From positions 1 to 16,654 of the forward strand of contig PXCX01000328.1 of the NCBI GenBank assembly GCA_003565195.1: a DNA stretch of 16,654 nucleotides, written 5' to 3'. How positions within the stretch are numbered: the first letter of the stretch is position 1; every line of letters starts with the position of its first letter. A program made the position numbers and the translations under genes. Of this stretch, positions 5,521 to 14,318 are shown piece by piece. The DNA is from PVC group bacterium. GTDB taxonomy: Bacteria; Verrucomicrobiota; Kiritimatiellia; CAIKKV01; PXCX01. The notes beneath the pieces were generated by a model. That model ran no database searches, was not told the origin of the DNA, and saw only the letters and a program-made list of their open reading frames with translations.

Positions 5521-7815
5521 ATGACGGATGTATCAAGCCATATAACGACTGATCCGGTCGACGCCACAACATGTGACCAATGTGGCGCCGAACTGGATGT
5601 GTCCGGTGTCGCTTCTTTTACGGAGATTGAATGCCCCAATTGCAAGGCGCAGATCACCGTGCCAGCGAGGCTGGGATCATTCCGTTTGCTGTCCTTGCTG
5701 GGCCAAGGCGGCATGGGTGCGGTCTACCGGGGCGTCGATACGTCGCTGGACCGGCCGGTTGCCGTTAAAGTCTTGTTGCGCTCGGTTGGCGACGATCCGC
5801 ACTTTATTGAAACATTCCAGAAGGAAGCCAAAGCCGCCGCCGCGTTAAATCACCCCAATATTGTTCAGATATACCAGTTTGGCCGCGAAAAAGGCCAGCC
5901 GTATATCGCCATGGAACTGCTGATGGGTGGGCGGTTGGACAAAATGATCGCGGAGGGCAAGCTTATTGAAGCAGCGCTCGCTATAACAATAGCAATCGAC
6001 GTTGCGCAAGGTTTGATGGCTGCCGGCGATATCGGATTGATACATGGCGATGTCAAACCCGAAAACATTCTGCTTGATAAGCATGGAACCGCAAAAATTG
6101 TAGATTTCGGACTAGCAGCGTATATGGACAGCGGATCGGGTCGCGAAGGCGTCTGGGGTACGCCTTATTACATCGCACCCGAAAAAGTGCGCGGTAAACC
6201 GGGCGATGTGCGTTCGGATATCTACAGTCTGGGAGCCACGTTGTTTCATGCCCTGACCCTGAAACCCCCTTTTGAAGGCAAAACCGCTATCGAGGTAGTC
6301 AAGGCACGACTCCGCCAACCGGCACCGGCCGTGAATCAATTACGGGCGGATGTACACTCAGAGGTCGTACGGGTTGTCCAACGCATGCTCGATGCCGAAC
6401 CGACGCGGCGATACCCGACCTACACGTCGTTAATCGCCGATCTGCGGTCGGTTGCTGAAAAGATTGGGCCGCCACGTAATCTGACGCGTATCAAACGCAG
6501 CTCCGGAAAAATCCTTGTACCCAAACGTGGTAAAACCCTGCCTGCTTCGCCGCGGATTACTGCCTCAGGAAACTTGGGTAAAACTCCAAAAAAACGCATC
6601 GGCGGACGGCGAATAGCTTTTCTATTCATCATTTTGCTTGGTATCGCGGGAGCCGCCGTCGGGTGGTGGCAATGGCAGGAAATGCAGGCGCGCCGGCAGG
6701 AACAAGCGCGGCAACGATATCTGGAACAGGTTGCCGATAAGGCACGCCTGATCTTCGTTGAACTCGACGATAAGGTTGATCAAACTTACCAACGCCTGCG
6801 CGAGACTTATCCATTGCTGCATTCCGCAACCGCGAAAATGAAAGCGGCTCAAGAAGCCTTGCACGAGGTCGGCATCACCAATCGGATGGATCAAGTCGTC
6901 GGAAATATGGCAAGCGTGCCCGGTGAAATGCAGCAACACCTCGAGGAAGCCGAGCGCGCCGTCGGCCGAATGCGTGACCAACTGGCCATGGTACAGGGGA
7001 AGCGGCGAGATATCGAGGATCAACACACGACCGAGAACGTCGATCGTTTACTGGCGGCCATCCAAGCGCGCGCTGCCGAAGCTGGCGATGATAAACTGAC
7101 CGTTCAGAAACAGCTTGATACGGCGACCGAACTCCATGAAAAACTGGCGGCTTTGGACAATATCGTGGCCGAAAAAAAAGAACAGTTTGCCGAAGCCGAA
7201 CGGCAACGCTTGGAAGCAGAACAACGCCAGCGGGAACTTGAAGCCCAACGGCAAGCCGAAGCGGAACGCGAGCGTGAAGTGGCCCAAAAGGTGGCGGCGG
7301 AACACGCGCAACTTGACGCCGTGCGTGAGAAAGTCCTCGTCAAGATTCGGAGCAACGATTTTCGTAAAGCTGCAAGCCAGGTGCGCGAGATACATGATCG
7401 CATTGAGACCGAAGAAGCCCGGGAAACCGCCGAAACCTGGATCGAACGGCTGGATCTATTGCCGGAAATGAAAGAAGTTATCATTGACCAGCTTGCAAAG
7501 AATGGCTATCCCTGGGGATGGTTGGGTCAGCGCGATATCATTGGCGCCGACATGCAATTCGTGCATCTGCAGCAAAGGAAGGTGCCATGGCATGAAGTGC
7601 CCCCGCGGCAAATACTGCGGTTTATTAACCATTACACCGAATCGAATCAACTCGACAGCCAAACACGTGCGCAATTCAATCTGGCAGCCGCCGCTTATTG
7701 CTACGAAAACAACGCCTTACCGCTGGCCCTAATATACGCGCACCGGGCGATCCAGATCCAAAACCGGCTAAAAGATCAGGTGGAACGGATCATGCCAGAT
7801 ATCGAGGATCTCTGA
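5521..7815 (+). CDS. Membrane-anchored Hanks-type Ser/Thr protein kinase with zinc ribbon and coiled coil
   Basis: The 764-aa protein starts with a zinc ribbon (Cys18, 21, 38, 41) directly joined to a kinase domain (about 53-315). The kinase has a GQGGMGAV glycine loop (61-68), VAVK Lys83, Glu102, IHGDVKPEN with catalytic Asp177 and Asn182, DFG (195-197), GTPYYIAPE (213-221) and Asp233, so it should be active. It carries HGD where most relatives have HRD. A basic linker is followed by a single membrane helix (about 365-383). Beyond it lies a long Glu/Gln/Arg-rich coiled coil (about 388-640) and a compact C-terminal helical domain (645-764, with NGYPWGWLGQRD), expected on the far side of the membrane as a sensor or partner-binding part. 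It opens a cluster with a receiver protein 13 bp downstream. The Shine-Dalgarno is weak. Substrates are unknown. Confidence 0.92.
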   Translation: MTDVSSHITTDPVDATTCDQCGAELDVSGVASFTEIECPNCKAQITVPARLGSFRLLSLLGQGGMGAVYRGVDTSLDRPVAVKVLLRSVGDDPHFIETFQKEAKAAAALNHPNIVQIYQFGREKGQPYIAMELLMGGRLDKMIAEGKLIEAALAITIAIDVAQGLMAAGDIGLIHGDVKPENILLDKHGTAKIVDFGLAAYMDSGSGREGVWGTPYYIAPEKVRGKPGDVRSDIYSLGATLFHALTLKPPFEGKTAIEVVKARLRQPAPAVNQLRADVHSEVVRVVQRMLDAEPTRRYPTYTSLIADLRSVAEKIGPPRNLTRIKRSSGKILVPKRGKTLPASPRITASGNLGKTPKKRIGGRRIAFLFIILLGIAGAAVGWWQWQEMQARRQEQARQRYLEQVADKARLIFVELDDKVDQTYQRLRETYPLLHSATAKMKAAQEALHEVGITNRMDQVVGNMASVPGEMQQHLEEAERAVGRMRDQLAMVQGKRRDIEDQHTTENVDRLLAAIQARAAEAGDDKLTVQKQLDTATELHEKLAALDNIVAEKKEQFAEAERQRLEAEQRQRELEAQRQAEAEREREVAQKVAAEHAQLDAVREKVLVKIRSNDFRKAASQVREIHDRIETEEARETAETWIERLDLLPEMKEVIIDQLAKNGYPWGWLGQRDIIGADMQFVHLQQRKVPWHEVPPRQILRFINHYTESNQLDSQTRAQFNLAAAAYCYENNALPLALIYAHRAIQIQNRLKDQVERIMPDIEDL

Positions 7816-7828
7816 AAAGGAGTATATT

Positions 7829-8212
7829 ATGGCGCGCATTCTTGTAGTAGATGACGAAACAGCAATTTTGACGGTGTTAAGCGTGCTTGTCAAGAGTCTC
7901 GGACACGAACCCGTCACATGTTCGGACGGCAAACAGGCTCTGGAAATCATTCGGTCCGATCAATCCCTGGACATCGTCATAACCGATTTGCGCATGCAAG
8001 AGGTCAACGGCATGGATGTTGTTGCATCCGTAAAAAAACAACGCCCGCAAACCCCTGTAATCGTGATTTCGGCTTATCTAACCGACGAGCGAACGGAAGC
8101 GATAAAATCCAGCGGAGTGTTTGGCCAAATTGTTAAACCTTTCCGAATGGAAGCCGTGCGCGAAAGCATCAACGCCGCATTGTCCGCCGCACCGCCATCG
8201 TCCGGAGATTAA
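7829..8212 (+). CDS. Stand-alone response-regulator receiver protein
   Basis: This 127-aa protein is one receiver domain with no output domain, as in CheY/Spo0F-like proteins. All phosphorylation residues are present: Asp8-Asp9 for Mg2+, phospho-acceptor Asp53 (ITDLRM), Ser81 (VISA) and Lys103 (IVKP). A strong AAGGAG at 7817-7822 supports the ATG, and the gene follows the kinase stop after 13 bp, so the two are almost surely cotranscribed. The short tail after the last helix (APPSSGD) has no DNA-binding or enzymatic motif. Its phosphodonor is not evident: the gene downstream encodes only a dimerisation-like domain that lacks the phospho-His. It may be served by a distant histidine kinase or act as a docking module for the neighbours. 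Confidence 0.95.
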   Translation: MARILVVDDETAILTVLSVLVKSLGHEPVTCSDGKQALEIIRSDQSLDIVITDLRMQEVNGMDVVASVKKQRPQTPVIVISAYLTDERTEAIKSSGVFGQIVKPFRMEAVRESINAALSAAPPSSGD

Positions 8213-8292
8213 ATCGTTAAAGCAGACGGATACCCGCAAATCGAAGATAGCCGCGCATCTGTCTCACCAATGCAATCCATGCAAAGGGGATA

Positions 8293-10152
8293 ATGAACAC
8301 TCTCCCTTATAACATTGTTCAAGCGCTGGGCTTAATCTTGAGTAACACCTCGGTATACGGGATAGAACACGCGGTGACCCGACAGGCCGAACAATCGTGC
8401 TTCCAAACATTGCAGCGCGCATGGGCGTCGGAAGATGTTGCGATCAATCTCACGGAAAGCGGGCTGGCTGTCAATCATGTGCCGGTCGAATCCAAAAACC
8501 CGCTCGTAAAACACTGTGGCGACCATTTTGAAAAACGCAATATAACAAATATCTTGCTCAGAAAGGGGATGACCGAAGAACAGTTTATCGGATTTATAGA
8601 AGTCTTGAACGCCAAACCCGAGGAACTGGAGCAACTCGGCGGATTCGCCGAAGCAATTTCCGCCGTGGGCTTGTCTGATGTTGTGGTTACGCGCAAAGTA
8701 AGCTACCGCGAAGTATCGGATGACGAAGTCGTCCTCTCCAAGGAAACGGTCGAAAACGCCGATGCCGCGGGAACTGCAGGCGGTGGCAAGGATTCGTCCG
8801 GCCAAACGGGTTCTCCGGAGAATTCAGCGGCCGCCAAGGATTCCGGCAGCATGCCGGAACCGGCCGCGCCAGCCGTGGATGGTTTGCCGGCCGCCGGCCA
8901 TAATGCGGACGAAACGGTGGCGGAATTCTTGTATTCCGACGATATGGTTCCGAACGAAACGGTGGCGCGCCTGGTGCGGGATTTGACCGGCGATGCCGAT
9001 CGAATGGCGAAGATCGTGTTGCAGGCGGCACACGACCTGCATTCGCCAACGCCTGACACTCATGCGGATGCCGAACAATTGGGCGAACAGATTGCGGCTG
9101 GACTGCGGCGCATTTATCAGGCGATTACCATGGATCCTTCGTTTCATACCCAAAAAAACAAGCGGCAGTGGCAACAAGCGCTGGCCAAGATCAAACAGGC
9201 GGTGCAGGACCGGGTATCTGCCGAAGATTGTCCGGACGCCAATCAGGTGGATTCCATCGTTAACGATACAGTGGAAACCATGAACGATGAGCTGATCATG
9301 GATACCCTGGCGCAGGAATACACCAAGCGTCGCAAAGCCATACGCGCCAGCGAAAAACGGCTGAAGCGCTTCCTTGAATCGAAGGCCTCCGGTTCCGCGG
9401 AAGTCAACAATTTGAAGACCAGGCTTCTGGACGGTGGCCTGGACGAGCAGGAGTGGAAGACCTTGCTGGTCAAGGGAGAGGATGATGCCGGCATGACTCC
9501 CGAAGGCGGCGATAGCGCCTCGTCGGCAGGGGATGGCGATGGCGGCAACCTGGGTTCGCTAAGCGGTGGATCTCCGGAAGGTTCGGGTGCGCAGGGCGAG
9601 TTAGCCGTGTTGCTCGACAAAATCGAGGCTGGCGCCCGCATGGAAGGGAACTTTTCGCCGGATCCGGTAGCCACTGATTCTCCGGCAAGCGCTTCTCTTC
9701 CTTCGGCGGAAACAGCCGAACCGTCGCCAATTGAGGATCGGGCTCCCGCACATGTTTTGATACAGGACCTGCAGCATCTGCAGCAACAGGTAGACCAGAT
9801 TGTTCGTCGCACGGAACAACGAATCGAGTCGCTGGTTGCGGAAGTGGGCGGCAAACCGGTCACCCCTCGCGAGCGCACTTCAAAACCGCAATTGAGCCGC
9901 AAACGATTATTCGAAATCCTGGCGGAAATCGCCCAGGAATTGTGTCAGCCGTTGGCGGTGATCAATTGTTCCGTCGACTTGGTCCGCGGCGGTAGTCTGG
10001 GCGACGTTGCCGAGGCTCAGAAACAAATACTCGATACCGCGGCGGGAAGCGGCGAAAAACTTAAATTATTGATCGATAAGTTGATTGCGATTGCCGGCAC
10101 CCCAAAAGGCCTTAAGGTTGATCAAGCGATTCAGCAATCGCTGTGCCGCTAA
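8293..10152 (+). CDS. Multidomain signalling protein ending in a pseudo-histidine-kinase (DHp-like) domain
   Basis: I know no name for this 619-aa protein. Residues 1-140 resemble an N-terminal domain I recall from bacterial signalling and HEAT-type proteins (region around NTSVYGIEHAV, then NITNILLRKGMTEEQFIGFIEVL). A Gly/Ala/Ser/Pro linker (155-203) leads to a helical block (205-390, including LAQEYTKRRKAIRASEKRLKRF), then a second Gly/Ser/Asp linker (395-480) and a short coiled coil (488-515). Residues 536-605 look like a histidine-kinase dimerisation domain: IAQELCQPLAVI stands where kinases have IAHELRTPLxxI, so the phospho-His is Gln548 (codon CAG at 9934-9936). No ATPase domain follows. 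The ATG is preceded by AAAGGGG. It lies 80 bp after the receiver gene on the same strand, and the likeliest role is partner binding to that receiver. It ends 5 bp from the convergent der gene. Confidence 0.88.
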   Translation: MNTLPYNIVQALGLILSNTSVYGIEHAVTRQAEQSCFQTLQRAWASEDVAINLTESGLAVNHVPVESKNPLVKHCGDHFEKRNITNILLRKGMTEEQFIGFIEVLNAKPEELEQLGGFAEAISAVGLSDVVVTRKVSYREVSDDEVVLSKETVENADAAGTAGGGKDSSGQTGSPENSAAAKDSGSMPEPAAPAVDGLPAAGHNADETVAEFLYSDDMVPNETVARLVRDLTGDADRMAKIVLQAAHDLHSPTPDTHADAEQLGEQIAAGLRRIYQAITMDPSFHTQKNKRQWQQALAKIKQAVQDRVSAEDCPDANQVDSIVNDTVETMNDELIMDTLAQEYTKRRKAIRASEKRLKRFLESKASGSAEVNNLKTRLLDGGLDEQEWKTLLVKGEDDAGMTPEGGDSASSAGDGDGGNLGSLSGGSPEGSGAQGELAVLLDKIEAGARMEGNFSPDPVATDSPASASLPSAETAEPSPIEDRAPAHVLIQDLQHLQQQVDQIVRRTEQRIESLVAEVGGKPVTPRERTSKPQLSRKRLFEILAEIAQELCQPLAVINCSVDLVRGGSLGDVAEAQKQILDTAAGSGEKLKLLIDKLIAIAGTPKGLKVDQAIQQSLCR

Positions 10153-10157
10153 TCGAT

Positions 10158-11534
10158 TCAATGCCGCTCTCTAAACTCGAACATGATCGGTAAGCCGGCG
10201 GTTTCGTCGGGAAAACGACGTCGAATTTGATTTTCGAGGAATTGACGGTATGCTTGCGGCATATATCCGGGACGGTTGACGAACAGCACAATCCGCAAGG
10301 GGTTACTATCTGTCTGGGTAGCATAAAACACTTTGGCCCGGATACCGCGCACCATGGGCGGTTGTACGCGCCGGGCGGCCAGTTCGAGGGCCCGGTTCAA
10401 GTGGCCGGTCGGCAAACGGACATTGATTCTTGCGGCCAGTCCGGCGGCACGCGCCAGGGCCTGGCGCAAATTACGTCCGCTATGGGCGGAAACAAAGACT
10501 ATCTCGCAAAAAGCCATAAAAGGCAGGCGCAACAGTATTTCCTTACGATAACTCTTCTCGGTTGCCGCATCGATTGTATCGGTTTTGTTGACCAGAATCA
10601 TTGCCGCACGCCGATGTTCACCGATCAGCGCCGCTATTTTTTTATCCTGCGCCGTCGGTCCTTTGCCGGCCTCAAGCACAAGGCTGACCAGATCGCTATA
10701 TTGCACGGCTTTTGCCGCTTGATGAATACTGAATGATTCGACCGCTGATTCCAGCTCGCGTTTACGTCGTAACCCGGCGGTATCGGTCAGCACAAAAGGA
10801 ACGGAACGATTCCCCGAGCGAATAGTCAGCGGTACATCAACGCTATCGCGCGTGGTCCCCGGCGTTTCGGATACCAGCAAACGTTCTTGATGCAAAAACG
10901 CGTTGATCAGGGATGACTTGCCGACATTGGGTCGACCGACAACCGCCATTCTCATCGGCTTGGTTTCAGGCGTCTGCGGGGCTGGGAAGGCAGTTTCCCG
11001 TCCATCGTGTTCAGCCAGGGCTTGGTTCACGGCATCCATCAGGACCGCGATTCCGCGACCGTGGGCCGCGGACACCGGCCACCCGATCATACCTATCCGG
11101 CTGAATTCGGCAGCTTCCAGTTCAGCGGCTTGATGGTCGCATTTATTGACAACCAACATGGTCGGGATTGCCCGGCGACGTAAATCGTCGGCAATCGCGG
11201 CATCCAACCCGCTCAAACCGCTTTTCCCGTCAACGACCAACAAGGCCAGGTGCGCACCGGTCAGTGCGGCGTCAACCTGGCGACGGATTGCCGTCGCAAG
11301 CGGCGTCGATTTTTTTTCGGTACCGGTTATTTCCAATCCACCGGTATCAACCAAGGTCCAACACCGGTTATCCCAGCAGACCTCTCCGGTCAACCGGTCG
11401 CGGGTTACGCCGGGACTGGAATCGACAATGGCGGTCGGACGCCGCAAGACACGATTAAACAGTGATGATTTGCCGACATTGGGTCGGCCAACGATCACCA
11501 CACGCTTGCGATTGCTGACAGCATCGGATGTCAT
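10158..11534 (-). CDS. der: Ribosome-assembly GTPase Der (EngA)
   Basis: Der is a GTPase with two tandem G domains that is required for 50S subunit maturation. Domain 1 has GRPNVGKSS at 16-24, DTGG at 63-66 and NKCD at 130-133. Domain 2 has GRPNVGKSS at 200-208, DTAG at 251-254 and NKTD at 316-319. A KH-like C-terminal domain (about 355-458) contains PPMVRGIRAKVFYATQ and a late VLFVNRPGYM. Length (458 aa) fits the family. The linker between G domains (about 178-192) is short. It is the last gene of the leftward cluster, 48 bp after the dehydrogenase gene, with GAAAGG upstream of its ATG. It converges on the pseudo-kinase gene with only 5 bp between stops and no obvious terminator hairpin there. 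Confidence 0.97.
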   Translation of the reverse strand: MTSDAVSNRKRVVIVGRPNVGKSSLFNRVLRRPTAIVDSSPGVTRDRLTGEVCWDNRCWTLVDTGGLEITGTEKKSTPLATAIRRQVDAALTGAHLALLVVDGKSGLSGLDAAIADDLRRRAIPTMLVVNKCDHQAAELEAAEFSRIGMIGWPVSAAHGRGIAVLMDAVNQALAEHDGRETAFPAPQTPETKPMRMAVVGRPNVGKSSLINAFLHQERLLVSETPGTTRDSVDVPLTIRSGNRSVPFVLTDTAGLRRKRELESAVESFSIHQAAKAVQYSDLVSLVLEAGKGPTAQDKKIAALIGEHRRAAMILVNKTDTIDAATEKSYRKEILLRLPFMAFCEIVFVSAHSGRNLRQALARAAGLAARINVRLPTGHLNRALELAARRVQPPMVRGIRAKVFYATQTDSNPLRIVLFVNRPGYMPQAYRQFLENQIRRRFPDETAGLPIMFEFRERH

Positions 11535-11582
11535 ACGGTTGACGCCTTTCGCATCGTAACGGTGGCGGACGGCGGACGCCGC

Positions 11583-12617
11583 TCAGAAGTGGATCATGGC
11601 TTTGAGGACGTTATCGTGATATCCGGCGACCATGTCGAAGGCATCGCGGGTTTTTTCAAAGTGGAACCGGTGGGTCACCATGGCGTCCACCGCATGGCCG
11701 TCGGAGACGACCATCTCAAGCGCCGTTTCAACGCATTCGTTTTGTCGGCGAACATTCAGCAGACGCAGTTCCCGGCGTCGCAGGGTGTCGATCTGGAATG
11801 ATATCCGATCCACTTCCGGAATCCCGACCAGCATCAGGGTGCCGGCCGGCGCAAGCATGTCGACACCCTGGTCCAGCGCCGATTGTTGACCGCAGCATTC
11901 GAACACCGCATCCAGCAGCAAAGGTTCGCGCTCGGCAATGGCGGCCACTGGATCGGGATGCTCCGGGGTTCCGGTCCATGCGGCCCCATAGGTTTCCGCG
12001 ATCTTGAGGCGGCCCGCAATCGGATCGGTAACATAAATTGATGCCACCCCTGTTTTGCGAGCGGCGATCATGACACTCAGTCCGATCGGACCGGCGCCGA
12101 GCACGGCAATTCGGGAGCCTGGTCCGATACCGGAGAGTTTTACGGCATACACACCGATTGACAACGGTTCGGACATTGCGGCCTGTTCGAAGGTCATGCT
12201 GTCAGGAACCGGAAACAAACTGCCGGCGGGCATGACGATTTTTTCAGACAGACAACCTTCGGCCTGGCCTGGGGTTCCCAGGAAGCCGAGGTTGCGGCAG
12301 GTATGCGAGCGGTTGATCCGGCATTGATCGCAATCGCCGCAAGGCATGGCCGGGTCGATGGCAACACGATCGCCGGGTTGCAGGCCGCGCACCGCCGGAC
12401 CTGTTTCAAGTACGGTCGCCGCCGCTTCATGTCCCACCGCAAAAGGGTACTGCACGATTTGAGAGCCGATGCGGCCGGTCGTATAATAATGTACATCGGA
12501 ACCGCAGACACCAATCACTTCCATTTTCAGCAATACATGATCCGGCTGCGTGATCACCGGATCGGCAACCTCGCGCATTTCCATGCGCCGGATGCCGGTT
12601 AAAACCATTTTTCGCAT
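11583..12617 (-). CDS. Zinc-dependent medium-chain dehydrogenase, sorbitol/xylitol dehydrogenase type
   Basis: The 344-aa protein is an NAD(P)-dependent zinc alcohol dehydrogenase of the polyol class. Catalytic zinc ligands are Cys38 (GVCGSDVHYY), His63-Glu64 (VGHEAA) and probably Glu151. Structural zinc is held by Cys93, 96, 99 and 107 (CGDCDQCRINRSHTC). The Rossmann loop is GAGPIG (175-180), and an Asp at 199 after the second strand favours NAD over NADP. The VHYYTTGRIG segment is typical of sorbitol/xylitol dehydrogenases, but the actual substrate (sorbitol, xylitol, threonine or other) cannot be read from sequence. It sits 30 bp after an FAD-linked hydroxyacid oxidase gene, suggesting the two may serve one oxidation pathway. 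Ribosome-site candidates AGAGGA or CAGGG precede the ATG. Confidence 0.92.
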   Translation of the reverse strand: MRKMVLTGIRRMEMREVADPVITQPDHVLLKMEVIGVCGSDVHYYTTGRIGSQIVQYPFAVGHEAAATVLETGPAVRGLQPGDRVAIDPAMPCGDCDQCRINRSHTCRNLGFLGTPGQAEGCLSEKIVMPAGSLFPVPDSMTFEQAAMSEPLSIGVYAVKLSGIGPGSRIAVLGAGPIGLSVMIAARKTGVASIYVTDPIAGRLKIAETYGAAWTGTPEHPDPVAAIAEREPLLLDAVFECCGQQSALDQGVDMLAPAGTLMLVGIPEVDRISFQIDTLRRRELRLLNVRRQNECVETALEMVVSDGHAVDAMVTHRFHFEKTRDAFDMVAGYHDNVLKAMIHF

Positions 12618-12647
12618 AATACCCTGCCGTTCCTCTTATTCAACCGA

Positions 12648-14270
12648 TTACCCATCCCCAAACAAGTTTCCTCGATTCATGCGTTCATCGGGGTCGAACA
12701 CCTGCCGGATAGCGCGCATTCCATCAAGGCCTTCGGCGCCCAGCATTTCGTACAGCAACGCTGTTTTCAATTTCCCGATACCGTGTTCGGCCGACACGGT
12801 TCCACCCCAATCAATGACTTGGCGTGCCCATTGACTGTACAACCGTTTTCCGTCATCGAACTGGGTCATGCTGGCCGGCAAAATATTGACATGAAAATGA
12901 TTGTCACCGACATGTCCGAACACGACATAATCGAGTTCATGACGATCCAAATCGCGTTGAAACATCTCTAGGGCTTGTTCAAGATAAGCTCCCGGAACCG
13001 CCATATCGGTTCCCAACTTGGTTAACCCGGGGGTACTGCGCCGGTATTCATCAATCCGTAGATTGACCAATTCCGGCGCCGCATGCCGGAATTGATGCAA
13101 TCTTTCCAGTTCGGCCGGTCCATCAGCGATCCAGGTTGCTTCATCATCGCCGCCACACGCGTCGATAGCGGTTGCCAAGCGTTCCAGCTTTTCCAAGGCC
13201 TCGGGTTCGGATCCGGCATGCAACTCGACATAGACGGCGGCGCCCGCCTGGGCCGGAAGCGCCGGCAAGGTCTGCTGCAGGGTTTCGTTGGCAGCGCGTC
13301 CGGCATCGATCAGGCGCAAAACATTACGATCAAAATACTCAATGGCCGCCGGCAGCGTGTCGGCGGCATCTTCACCACGGGCAACCCTTACAAAGCGAAG
13401 CGCTTCTGTATCACCCGGAAAAAAAGCGGTTACCGCCCAGCGTAATCGTGGTGCCCGGGTTAATTGCAGTTCCACGGCAGACAATACACCGAGTGTTCCT
13501 TCGGCACCGATCCATAAATCGAGCAGATCCATGTCGTCGGCCACATAATAGCCGGCGGCATTCTTGACTGCCGGCAACCGGTAGTGGGGCAAGACGCCTT
13601 CGAGGCAGTTGCCTTCGCAGGTTGTGAGCCGGAACCGGCGCCGGCGGCCGGCGTCGCGCCCCCCCCGTTGCAACGACAGGGCTTGGGCATCCGGCAGCAA
13701 GACCGTCAGACCGCGCACGTGCCGCCGGGTTGCACCGTAGCGAAACGAGCATGCGCCAGACGCATTACAAGCCGTCATGCCGCCCAGCGAGGCTGTGGTT
13801 TCGGTGGGATCAGGGGCAAAAAACAAGTCCGCTCCGTCTTCCAGATAACGCTGCTGTGCAATGGTTTGTGAATCGGGTTCAGCGATCTGCAGGTCGCGTG
13901 ATGCCAGGCGTTGATTTAATGTTTCCAGCGTCAAGCCAGGCTCGACAATAACGCTGGGAACACCATTGGATCCCTCACGCAGCGCCAACACACGATCCAT
14001 CCGCGCCATGTTCAGCACGCCGCCACCCTCAGGGACTGCCCCGCCGGTAATCCCGGTCCGGGCGCCCTGGATTGTTAGCGGCATCCGGTTGTCGGCGGCT
14101 TCGGCCAAGGTTTTGCGCAAAACCGATTCATCCGCTGGAAAAGCAATCGCGTCCGCGTGGCCCACCCGGCGGGATTCGTCACGCAGGTAATCAGCGTCTT
14201 CCTCGCTACATGCGCGAAAATAATTCCATTTTTTTGTTTGGGTTGTCATGTTTCGAATGCCCATAAGCAT
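12648..14270 (-). CDS. FAD-linked oxidase, D-lactate dehydrogenase/glycolate oxidase (GlcD) type
   Basis: Members oxidise 2-hydroxyacids such as D-lactate or glycolate with FAD (PCMH-type FAD domain plus FAD-oxidase C-terminal domain). The FAD motif GARTGITGGAVP lies at 69-80, and EGTLGVLSAVEL follows in the middle. The C-terminal domain carries the metal-binding GHVGDNHFHVNI (452-463) and SAEHGIGKLK. Total length (540 aa) is somewhat above GlcD. No CxxC iron-sulphur domain is fused, so electrons must go to a separate partner. The start may be the ATG at 14270 or the one at 14249 (MTTQTKKW); neither has a clear Shine-Dalgarno, and a perfect 6-bp inverted repeat sits just upstream. Substrate is unresolved. 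It follows dinB by 48 bp in the leftward cluster. Confidence 0.9.
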   Translation of the reverse strand: MLMGIRNMTTQTKKWNYFRACSEEDADYLRDESRRVGHADAIAFPADESVLRKTLAEAADNRMPLTIQGARTGITGGAVPEGGGVLNMARMDRVLALREGSNGVPSVIVEPGLTLETLNQRLASRDLQIAEPDSQTIAQQRYLEDGADLFFAPDPTETTASLGGMTACNASGACSFRYGATRRHVRGLTVLLPDAQALSLQRGGRDAGRRRRFRLTTCEGNCLEGVLPHYRLPAVKNAAGYYVADDMDLLDLWIGAEGTLGVLSAVELQLTRAPRLRWAVTAFFPGDTEALRFVRVARGEDAADTLPAAIEYFDRNVLRLIDAGRAANETLQQTLPALPAQAGAAVYVELHAGSEPEALEKLERLATAIDACGGDDEATWIADGPAELERLHQFRHAAPELVNLRIDEYRRSTPGLTKLGTDMAVPGAYLEQALEMFQRDLDRHELDYVVFGHVGDNHFHVNILPASMTQFDDGKRLYSQWARQVIDWGGTVSAEHGIGKLKTALLYEMLGAEGLDGMRAIRQVFDPDERMNRGNLFGDG

Positions 14271-14277
14271 AACGAAA

Positions 14278-14293
14278 TTGACGTATCCGTCAA
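14278..14293. promoter_or_regulatory. Perfect inverted repeat TTGACG-4-CGTCAA before the FAD-oxidase gene
   Basis: The arms are 6 bp with a TATC spacer, centred in the 48-bp gap between dinB and the oxidase gene and ending 7 nt before the first possible ATG. It has no T-run on the minus strand, so it is not a good terminator. It could be an operator or a hairpin over the ribosome site. Confidence 0.4.
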
Positions 14294-14318
14294 CCTCATT
14301 TCTCGTCGATGGCGCCGC

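Noticed and set aside
9243..9902. 219-aa minus-strand open frame
   Set aside because: It is antisense to the pseudo-kinase linker region; the Ser/Pro-rich product is the complement of low-complexity Gly/Ala/Asp codons.
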